Assembly: GCA_024235915.1 (NCBI GenBank)
Contig: JACKLO010000008.1
Coordinates: 512,204 to 576,203, forward strand
DNA length: 64,000 nucleotides
Reading direction: 5' to 3'
Source: Burkholderiaceae bacterium
Lineage (GTDB): Bacteria; Pseudomonadota; Gammaproteobacteria; Burkholderiales; Burkholderiaceae_C
In this document: piece by piece, positions 27,604 to 33,560 of the stretch
Position numbering within the stretch: position 1 is the first letter of the stretch
How the letters are laid out: every line of letters begins with the position of its first letter
Translations under genes and position numbers: made by a program
The notes under the pieces: model-generated
What the model was told of the DNA's origin: nothing
Databases searched by the model: none
Seen by the model: only the letters and a program-made list of their open reading frames with translations

Positions 27604-27979
27604 CACTCGGCTCGAGAGGTCGTCGCTGAGGTGTCGGCACGAAAATCACCCGGCACTACCAGGGCCGGGAACTGCTGCCTGTACCCGCCTCGACGGAGGG
27701 AAGTAGACACTTCGCCGCAGGTCGAGTCGATCGCATTGGGTTCATCAAGCGGGCACCGGGATTGGGCTTCGCCCCGAATCAGATTGCGACGCTGGTGGAC
27801 ACCGCCGACGGTCGCATTCGTCGTGCCGAGTGCGCGGTGTCGCCCGCGCGGTTCGAACTGACTCGCGCCAAGCTGAGCGATCTACCGCGCATGCAGTGAA
27901 CGCTGGACGAACTGCTGGCCCACAGCATCGCCAGCGGAGGAGTTCATCGTTGCCCGATCACCGAGGTGCTGATGGGCGA
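27604..27979 (+). pseudogene. Decayed MerR-family regulator
   Basis: One frame reads GVGTKITRHYQGRELLPVPA, then GRVDRIGFIKRAPGLGFAPN and ATLVDTADGRIRRAECAVSP, ends RMQ at a TGA (27897-27899), and then continues in the same frame as TLDELLAHSIASGGVHRCPI. This matches, segment by segment, the intact MerR-like protein at 30777-31247. The helix-turn-helix start is barely recognisable and has a stop, so at least two lesions are present. It is a paralogous remnant and faces a remnant of the DUF4148-like gene, mirroring the intact pair. Confidence 0.75.
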
Positions 27980-28103
27980 TGGCGGCAAGGCCCGACGGGG
28001 CGCAGCCTGGCTGATGATGCCGCTTATGGCCCACCCACCCGACGTTTCGGGCGTGGCTGGTCGCGCGAGATGGCGGGTTGCGGCCCCTGACGACTCCCGC
28101 AGA

Positions 28104-28475
28104 CTACTGGCCGTGCAACTCGACCGCACCAACCTCGCTGCCGCCATTGAGCCAGCCGCTCGCTGAGACCGTATCGCGCCGGCCCTGCATCATCTCTTCG
28201 AAGCCCGCTGCGCGCGTCTTGTCGGCGCTGTCAGTGCCGACGAACACACTGCCGGCTGCACCGCCGACTTCGCGCCACCCGTCCGCAGTGACCGGATTGC
28301 GCCGCTACGCTGCATTCTCCTGGAGTGCGCCGAAACGCGCCTTCGCTGCCGGCATGGCATGGGTGCTGAACCCGGAAGCGCCGCGAAGCTGCGTGAAACC
28401 GGATGTGGCTGCGGCAGGCAGCGCGACGGCACCGGCGAGCGCGAGCAGCCGTACGAGATGGATACGGGTCTTCGT
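28104..28475 (-). pseudogene. Decayed DUF4148-like paralogue
   Basis: Read on the minus strand, an ACG at 28475-28473 stands where ATG is expected, followed by KTRIHLVRLLALAGAVALPA, a signal peptide. The mature part has an amber TAG (28307-28305) exactly where the intact paralogue at 30278 has Trp in LAAWRANPV. After the stop the frame is open: RRNPVTADGWREVGGAAGSV, then SASGWLNGGSEVGAV and a TAG at 28104. Two point changes, start loss and Trp to stop, inactivate an otherwise recognisable gene. Confidence 0.75.
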
Positions 28476-28642
28476 GGTGGACGCCTTGGTGCTAGGGAGT
28501 CCACTGAGTAGTCCGCCCGTTTCGGTGCCAATGTGCACCGTGCACGCACTGAAGAAGTCGCCGCCCGACAACAACGTTGCCGCTCGACGAAAGGGTTGGC
28601 ATCGGCGCAATGTCGACGGACCTGAAGGCGTGGAGGACGAGA

Positions 28643-28674
28643 GCAGGCGCGGGCACTCGCGGGCCCGCGCCTGC
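28643..28674 (-). terminator. Candidate porin terminator hairpin
   Basis: GCAGGCGCGGG pairs perfectly with CCCGCGCCTGC over 11 bp with a 10-base loop, 74 bases past the porin stop on its coding strand. No clear T-run follows (TCTCGTCC), so it may be a weak or Rho-assisted terminator or an mRNA-stabilising 3' structure. Confidence 0.5.
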
Positions 28675-28747
28675 AATGCGATCGACGTCGGGGGGTCGGG
28701 GCGGGCCAGCTGGAAGCACTGGATCTGCCCGACCCGATCAGGGTCTG

Positions 28748-29791
28748 TCAGAACACATGACGGACGCCGAGCTCCAGGCCCGACGATGTTTCGCCGCCGA
28801 GCATGCCGGCGGGTGCGGAATACAGCACCGAACTGCGAGCAGCCCCCTTGTTGGTGACCCGGCCGTAGGTCGTGTACATCGAAGTCCGCTTCGACAGGTT
28901 GTGCACGTAGCCGATACCCAGTCGCGTGCTGTCGTCCGCGTCGCCGAAGCCGGAACCGACGGCGCCACCGGAACGGTCAGCACGCGTGTAGCCTAGTTTC
29001 ACGGCGCCGGCCCCCATCGGGATCGTCGCACCGATCGACAGATCCTTTGTCTCGCGCGGGCTCCACTGTTTCACGTCGTAGAGCGTGTGCAGCGTCACGT
29101 CGCCCAGCATGTAGTTGAACTGGATATTGTAGTTCTTGAAGTCGGGCGTGGCAGCGCCCGTCTCCGTCTTGCCATAAGCCACGGCAATGTCGACCGGCCC
29201 GCCCTTGTAGCCCAGCCGCCCGCCGATGTACTTGTTGCCAACGACGCCTTCGCCGGCGGCGACCTGGAAGTGCCCGTAGACGCCCCCCATGGCAGGCAGG
29301 AAATAGCCCACCGTATTGTCGGCGCGCAGAACTGTCGTGGCCGTGCTCCCGAGGTTGGAGCCGCCGCCGTAGCTGAAGATGCCGCGCGAGCCCACGCCGA
29401 CGACGCCGAACTCGTCGGCGAAGGTGTTGTAGGCGGTTGGCGTGTAGTCCCGTCCGAGGCGCACCTCGCCAAAACCTCCCAACAGGCTGACGGTGGAGCG
29501 GCGCTGCCAGAACTTGGCATCGGCGGTGCCGGTGTCCACGCCAATCCCGGCCTCCAGATGGAAGCCAGTCTTAAGGCCGCCCCCGAGATCTTCGACGCCG
29601 CGCAGGCCCCAACGGCTCGTGGATGCGGATCCAGAGGCCACGCGCTTCACGGAGCCGGCGCTCCCGTTCTTCACCTGGCCCACGGCGACGTCCATGATGC
29701 CGAACATCGTGACCGATGATTGCGCCAGGGCGCCCGTGGATAGTGTGGCCAGCGCCGTCGATGCGGCCAGTGCGAGCAGTGTCTTCTTCAT
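28748..29791 (-). CDS. Gram-negative trimeric porin
   Basis: A 347-residue general porin of the Burkholderiales type. It has signal peptide MKKTLLALAASTALATLSTG ending at GALAQ, then SSVTMFGIMDVAVGQ, the classic first strand. A constriction-loop-like segment follows (VRLGRDYTPTAYNTFADEFG), and the protein ends LELGVRHVF with the C-terminal Phe that signals BAM insertion. The ATG at 29791 is chosen because the signal peptide starts there; upstream codons are not protein-like. The gene sits between two copies of a regulator/DUF4148 pair, so its expression may be tied to metal stress. Confidence 0.92.
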   Translation of the reverse strand: MKKTLLALAASTALATLSTGALAQSSVTMFGIMDVAVGQVKNGSAGSVKRVASGSASTSRWGLRGVEDLGGGLKTGFHLEAGIGVDTGTADAKFWQRRSTVSLLGGFGEVRLGRDYTPTAYNTFADEFGVVGVGSRGIFSYGGGSNLGSTATTVLRADNTVGYFLPAMGGVYGHFQVAAGEGVVGNKYIGGRLGYKGGPVDIAVAYGKTETGAATPDFKNYNIQFNYMLGDVTLHTLYDVKQWSPRETKDLSIGATIPMGAGAVKLGYTRADRSGGAVGSGFGDADDSTRLGIGYVHNLSKRTSMYTTYGRVTNKGAARSSVLYSAPAGMLGGETSSGLELGVRHVF

Positions 29792-30113
29792 GTGTTGAAT
29801 CTCCGATAAGTGACAAGGGAACACCTTTCTGCTTCGATGGGCCTCCGACTCCGCCCTCCGTCGGCGGCATCCGGCAACCTCTGTCAGGAGAAGGCGCTGG
29901 ATGCAGACTAGGTGGCGCAAGCGCTACTGGCGAGAAGCTCGTTCAGGAGTGCTGGGGTTGCGCCAAGGCTCCCCCCTGCGTTCGAACGCAACCTGTCGCA
30001 GCAGCCCGACATGGGTGGCCAGTTCTGTTCGCCGACCTCTTGTGCTGGGCGCGGTCCTGCGACTGCTTGCGGCCCGTCGAGGTGGCCAGATGAGATTGCG
30101 TCTGTCAGAGAAG

Positions 30114-30145
30114 CACGATCAAGCCTCTTTGGCGCCTTGATCGTG
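30114..30145. repeat. Perfect 10-bp inverted repeat
   Basis: CACGATCAAG and CTTGATCGTG are separated by 12 bases. If transcribed this forms a stable hairpin; without a T-run it is more likely an operator or a structured leader. It is directly followed by the copper-box-like palindrome at 30148, which suggests a compact control region for the gene at 30278. Confidence 0.6.
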
Positions 30146-30147
30146 AG

Positions 30148-30163
30148 ATGACGCAGATGTCAT
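30148..30163. promoter_or_regulatory. CusR/CopR-like copper box
   Basis: ATGAC-N6-GTCAT matches the arms and spacing of the CusR-type box (ATGAC, six bases, GTCAT). It lies 115 bases ahead of the DUF4148-like gene. Either of the two CopR/CusR-class regulators in this window could bind it. No experimental link is visible from sequence. Confidence 0.5.
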
Positions 30164-30277
30164 GAACGGGCCATCTTTCTGTGGGTGAGCGGTTTCTACA
30201 TTGGCCGCACGGTGCATCGAGACACCGCGACACATGGGGGACGAGATGTCGCCCCACCACTCAGCAAGGAGTTCGTC

Positions 30278-30763
30278 ATGAAGAACCGTTTCAACCTGAT
30301 CGCCATCGCGCTGCTTGCCGCCGCGACCACCACGTCCGCCTTCGCCACCACCGGCACCACGTTCGTCGGTGGCGAGGCAGGCTTCAAGTCCCACCCCATG
30401 CCAACGGTCAAGACCCGTGCCCAGGTGCAGCAGGAACTGGCCGCTTGGCGCGCGAACCCGGTCGCCGCCGACGGCTGGCGCGATGTGGGCGGCGAGGCTG
30501 GCGCGGTCTACGTCGGAACCGGCGCCAGCGGCAGGTCACGTGCCGAGGTGGTGAGTGAAATGCTGCAGGCCAAGCGCAATCCAGTCGGCAGCGACGGGTG
30601 GATGAATGTCGGCGGCGAGGCCGGCGCGGTGTTCGTCGGCACCCGCGCGCCAGAATCGAGCACGCTGCGCATGGCGCACCCGAGTGGCCAAGCCTGCCAC
30701 CGCATCGTCGGTGGATTGAGCCGCAGCGGTCACATGGCCGCGGCTGCAGGCCGCAACTGCTGA
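30278..30763 (+). CDS. DUF4148-like exported protein with repeated GGEAG motif
   Basis: A 161-residue protein: signal peptide MKNRFNLIAIALLAAATTTS, then three GGEAG motifs (FVGGEAGFKS, WRDVGGEAGAVYVG, WMNVGGEAGAVFVG). Between them lies KTRAQVQQELAAWRANPVAA, which fits the DUF4148 pattern (TRaqVxxELaa). The two latter repeats have the form NPVxxDGWxxVGGEAGxVxVG. It is convergent with the MerR-like gene 13 bp away. Function unknown; related small proteins are often copper- or metal-induced in Burkholderiales. Confidence 0.65.
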   Translation: MKNRFNLIAIALLAAATTTSAFATTGTTFVGGEAGFKSHPMPTVKTRAQVQQELAAWRANPVAADGWRDVGGEAGAVYVGTGASGRSRAEVVSEMLQAKRNPVGSDGWMNVGGEAGAVFVGTRAPESSTLRMAHPSGQACHRIVGGLSRSGHMAAAAGRNC

Positions 30764-30776
30764 TCCCTGGTGGGCC

Positions 30777-31247
30777 TCACGGCCGCGGCGCCTCGTCCGC
30801 ATCCGTGAGCGCGTCGATGATCGGGCAAGGGTGGACCTCGCCCGTGGTCAGGCACTGGTGAAGGAGGTGGGCCAGTGCCGCCTGCATCCGCGCCAGATCG
30901 GCCAGTTTGCCGTTGATCTGCGCCAGCCGTGCGGCGGTCACCGCCTGCACCCGGCGCCGGTTGCGGCCGTCGGCGAGGTCGAGCAGCGTGCCGATCTCCT
31001 CCAGCGTGAACCCCACCGACTGCGCCTTCTTGATGAAACGGATGCGCTGTACCAGCGCGGTCGGATAGAGGCGCACCGCCCCACTCGACGGCGGCACGGG
31101 CAAGAAACCACGGCGCTGGTAGTAGCGGATGGTCTCGACCCCGACGTCCGACATCCGGGCCAGTTGCCCGATCGTGAGCGGGGGCGCACCCGTGTCGGTT
31201 CGACGTGGCTGGCGTCCCCTTCGAGGCGGCACGGCGTCATGGTTCAT
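30777..31247 (-). CDS. MerR-family regulator lacking one mercury-site cysteine
   Basis: A 156-residue regulator with the MerR core LTIGQLARMSDVGVETIRYY, then VQRIRFIKKAQSVGFTLEEI and LADLARMQAALAHLLHQC. Compared with mercury MerR, the last two metal cysteines are kept nine apart (Cys132 and Cys141 in HPCPI), but Cys82 is replaced by Arg97 (LADGRNR instead of LEDGTHC). It also has an unusual 24-residue Arg/Pro-rich N-terminal extension; ATG at 31247 is the best start. Two mer-type operators nearby (31889, 39209) are likely targets. The metal it senses is unknown. Confidence 0.8.
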   Translation of the reverse strand: MNHDAVPPRRGRQPRRTDTGAPPLTIGQLARMSDVGVETIRYYQRRGFLPVPPSSGAVRLYPTALVQRIRFIKKAQSVGFTLEEIGTLLDLADGRNRRRVQAVTAARLAQINGKLADLARMQAALAHLLHQCLTTGEVHPCPIIDALTDADEAPRP

Positions 31248-31281
31248 GGCGTCATGGTCCGTAGTCGGATACGCCGTAGTG

Positions 31282-31295
31282 TTGACTTGCGTCAA
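31282..31295. promoter_or_regulatory. FNR/CRP-like dyad TTGAC-N4-GTCAA
   Basis: A perfect inverted repeat, TTGACTTGCGTCAA, between the divergent merR-like gene and the NACxLQ gene. The arms and N4 spacing resemble sites of the FNR/Anr group (TTGAT-N4-ATCAA). Its first half also serves as a possible -35 (TTGAC) in either direction. Oxygen control would be a guess. Confidence 0.45.
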
Positions 31296-31345
31296 ATGCC
31301 CTGCGGAACCCGCGCCTACGATCGGAGTCACTCCCTGTGCCCACC

Positions 31346-31786
31346 ATGACACCGATCCGCCGACCCAGAACCCTGCGCCGCATCGCCACCGCGATGCTGC
31401 TGTTCTGGCTGTTTGCCATCGGCGCGTCATGGGCCAACGCCTGTGTCCTGCAGAACCAGCAGACCCATGCTCACGCCGATGCGGTCGAGGGTGATCACGC
31501 CTTCAGCACCGTGACGGCCGGGCATGGTGGCGCCGTGCCATCGCACGCTGACGATGGGGATGCCGGCGACCTGGTCTGCCTGGACCTCTGCGACGCAGCG
31601 TCGCAGTCCTGTGTGCAGCCTGACGGCGCACCAGGGGCGGTCGATCTCACCGACGGGCCTCCGCTGCTGCTGGCAGCGGCCTGGGCCCCAGTCGCCGCGC
31701 GCGTGGCCGACGTCCCCGTCGTCGCCACGGCGCCGCTTCCTGACGCGGTTCCGCCGCGCACCCGGCTTTCCCGCCTGGCGCTCTAG
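31346..31786 (+). CDS. Small exported NACxLQ protein, paralogue 1
   Basis: A 146-residue protein with a strong hydrophobic signal or anchor (TLRRIATAMLLFWLFAIGAS) followed by WANACVLQNQQTHAHADAVE and a CLDLCDAASQSC cluster. It is clearly related to the protein at 38716: both share RRxAxAMxLxWLFA, NACxLQ, His repeats, TAGHxG and CLxxCD. ATG at 31346 is preferred to GTG at 31337. It is followed at about 100 bases by a mer-type operator, as is its paralogue. Cys and His suggest metal binding, but no known family is recognised. Confidence 0.6.
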   Translation: MTPIRRPRTLRRIATAMLLFWLFAIGASWANACVLQNQQTHAHADAVEGDHAFSTVTAGHGGAVPSHADDGDAGDLVCLDLCDAASQSCVQPDGAPGAVDLTDGPPLLLAAAWAPVAARVADVPVVATAPLPDAVPPRTRLSRLAL

Positions 31787-31888
31787 CGCCTCATCCTCGC
31801 GCCCGGCCCGGACTAAGGGCGGCGTGCGCACGCGTTCGCACGTCCCGTCGCCCTGAGCACCCGGCCGGCGCCATCCGTCGTTCGGCCG

Positions 31889-31920
31889 CTTGACTCCGTA
31901 CCCAGGTACGGCCATCAGAC
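31889..31920 (+). promoter_or_regulatory. mer-type operator-promoter, copy 1
   Basis: TTGACTCCGTAC, then CCAG, then GTACGG forms a -35 element plus a dyad with the same arms as the classic mercury operator (TTGACTCCGTAC...GTACGG). A weak -10 (TCAGAC) lies 19 bp after the -35, the overlong spacing that MerR proteins correct. It precedes the gene at 31980 and is duplicated at 39209. No mer transport or reductase gene is present in the window. Confidence 0.7.
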
Positions 31921-31979
31921 TGAGGCCGGTCAGCGGTCCTCGCCCTTCACGATCCACTCGCAATTCGCAGGAGCTTGAT

Positions 31980-32507
31980 ATGACATCCGTTCGCACGATC
32001 TCGATCCTCACCACGACCACGCTGGCCTTGCTGGCCGCCCCGGCCTTCGCCGCCGGCAACGACGAGCACGACGCCCATCACCCGGCCGCAGCGGCCGAAC
32101 AGCGCGTGGCCCAGGCGCCGCAGGCCGCTCAAGGCATGGGCATGGGCAACACCATCGCAGCGCCCTCCGGTTCGGCCGCGGCGCCGGCTGGCTACGCCGA
32201 GCAGATGAAGGCCATGCAGGCGATGCACGACAAGATGCTCGCGGCCAAGACGCCGGAGGAGCGCAACGCGCTGATGGCCGAGCAGATGAAGCTCATGCAG
32301 GACGGCATGACCATGATGGGCCGCATGGGCGGCGGCATGGGCATGGGTGGCGGCGCGATGATGGGTGGCAACCGCCCCGGTGCCGCGCCCGCCCAGCCCG
32401 GCGACATGGCGTCGCGCCAGCAGATGATGGAGCAGCGCATGGACATGATGCAGTCCATGATGCAGATGATGATGGACCGCATGGCGCCAGCCCCGGCCAG
32501 GAAGTGA
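31980..32507 (+). CDS. Met/His-rich periplasmic protein
   Basis: A 175-residue exported protein: signal peptide MTSVRTISILTTTTLALLAA, a mid section with ASNDEHDAHH-like His clusters (GNDEHDAHHPAAAAEQRVAQ) and a C-terminal half dominated by Met (MKAMQAMHDKMLAAKTPEER, then EQMKLMQDGMTMMGRMGGGM). Such Met-rich sequences bind Cu(I). It is first in the operon after mer-type operator 1. No exact family is recognised; a copper buffer is the likely role. Confidence 0.68.
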   Translation: MTSVRTISILTTTTLALLAAPAFAAGNDEHDAHHPAAAAEQRVAQAPQAAQGMGMGNTIAAPSGSAAAPAGYAEQMKAMQAMHDKMLAAKTPEERNALMAEQMKLMQDGMTMMGRMGGGMGMGGGAMMGGNRPGAAPAQPGDMASRQQMMEQRMDMMQSMMQMMMDRMAPAPARK

Positions 32508-32517
32508 GGGGCGGCGC

Positions 32518-32925
32518 ATGAGCTACGGATTCCACTGCGATCTGCCCGGCCGCGACTTCGGCGCTGCCGTGGCGCACGTCACCGACGCGCTCAAGGCCGA
32601 GGGCTTCGGCGTGCTGACCGAGATCGACGTCCAGGCGACGATGAAGGCCAAGCTCGGCGTCGATGGCCGGCCCTACCGCATCCTCGGCGCCTGCAACCCG
32701 CCGCTGGCGCACCGCGTGCTGAGCGCCGAGCCCGACATCGGCCTGCTGCTGCCCTGCAACGTGGTCGTGCGCGAGGAGGCCGACGGTCGCCTCGTCGCCG
32801 CCTTCATGGACCCGGTGGCGGTGCTGCAGCTCACCGACGACGGCGAGGTGGCCGCGGTGGCCCAAGAGGTGCGCACGCGGCTGCAGCGCGTGCGTGACGC
32901 GATCGCGGCGCCGGCGCGGGGCTGA
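32518..32925 (+). CDS. DUF302 domain protein
   Basis: A 135-residue cytoplasmic protein, MSYGFHCDLPGRDFGAAVAH, with the DUF302 pattern VTEIDVQATMKAKLG-type (LTEIDVQATMKAKLGVDG), YRILGACNPPLAHR and IGLLLPCNVVVREE. DUF302 proteins are common next to metal-resistance and oxidative genes; the fold binds small molecules, and the biochemical role is unknown. It lies 10 bases after the Met-rich gene and 5 bases before the SHOCT gene, so it is part of the same operon. Confidence 0.85.
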   Translation: MSYGFHCDLPGRDFGAAVAHVTDALKAEGFGVLTEIDVQATMKAKLGVDGRPYRILGACNPPLAHRVLSAEPDIGLLLPCNVVVREEADGRLVAAFMDPVAVLQLTDDGEVAAVAQEVRTRLQRVRDAIAAPARG

Positions 32926-32930
32926 AGGAG

Positions 32931-33182
32931 ATGCACATGTTCTACGACGGTGGATGGTTCATGGGCGGCATGCACTTCCTGTGGTGGATCTTCTGGGTCG
33001 CGATCGTCGTTGGCTTCGCCTGGGCGCTCTGGGGCCGACCCGGCGATGCACGCGGCGGAACGGCAGCGCGAGAGACGCCGCTCGAACTGCTCCGGCGACG
33101 CCTGGCCAGCGGCGAGTGCACGCCCGAGGAGTACGAGAAGCGCAAGGCACTGCTGGAACGCGACCGCACGGCAGGCCCTTGA
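32931..33182 (+). CDS. Small membrane protein with SHOCT domain
   Basis: An 83-residue protein: one transmembrane helix (FLWWIFWVAIVVGFAWALWG) and a C-terminal SHOCT motif (LELLRRRLASGECTPEEYEK). SHOCT domains are short oligomerisation modules. The N-terminus is Met/His-containing (MHMFYDGGWFMGGMHF), which could contact copper. It is widely found beside copper ATPases and DUF2933 genes as here. Confidence 0.85.
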   Translation: MHMFYDGGWFMGGMHFLWWIFWVAIVVGFAWALWGRPGDARGGTAARETPLELLRRRLASGECTPEEYEKRKALLERDRTAGP

Positions 33183-33256
33183 CCTTGACACGGGGTCAGG
33201 GTCGAAGCTGACCTCGTGCGCTCGACGTCGACGCCGCATCACGAAAGGAGGACACC

Positions 33257-33556
33257 ATGAGCACCCACGACCACACGCACGATCACCTGCAGGGCCCGGC
33301 TTCAAGGCCGCAGGACACGACCAGGCCCTCTGCGCTGCTGGGCAGGCCGCTGAAGACCGCGCTGCTGATGGTGGCGCTGGTGGGCGGCTTCTACCTGCTG
33401 CGCGAGCACTGGAATCACGTTGCCGGCAACTGGATCTACCTGCTGCTGCTGGCCTGCCCGCTGATGCACCTGTTCCACGGCCATGGGGGCCATGGCGGGC
33501 ACGGCGGGCACGGGGGCCAGGGCTCCGGACCTCGCAACGACAACGACAAGGTTTGA
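33257..33556 (+). CDS. DUF2933-type membrane protein
   Basis: A 99-residue protein with a His-rich N-terminus (MSTHDHTHDHLQGP), a pair of hydrophobic segments (LLMVALVGGFYLLREHWNHV and WIYLLLLACPLMHLFHGHGG) and a His/Gly tail. The CPLMHLFHGHGGH motif is characteristic of DUF2933. A GAGG site precedes the ATG. It ends 4 bases before the copper ATPase start and is likely co-translated. The His-rich tail suggests metal binding; role unknown. Confidence 0.8.
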   Translation: MSTHDHTHDHLQGPASRPQDTTRPSALLGRPLKTALLMVALVGGFYLLREHWNHVAGNWIYLLLLACPLMHLFHGHGGHGGHGGHGGQGSGPRNDNDKV

Positions 33557-33560
33557 AACC

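Larger units (their letters stand above)
29792..30277. other. Divergent intergenic region between porin and DUF4148-like gene
   Basis: No gene is seen in these 486 bases. It should hold the porin promoter (near 29800-29900) and that of the 30278 gene. It contains a 10-bp inverted repeat (30114-30145) and a CusR/CopR-like palindrome (30148-30163). An extra inverted pair GGTTGCG...CGCAACC lies near 29952-29992. Confidence 0.5.
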
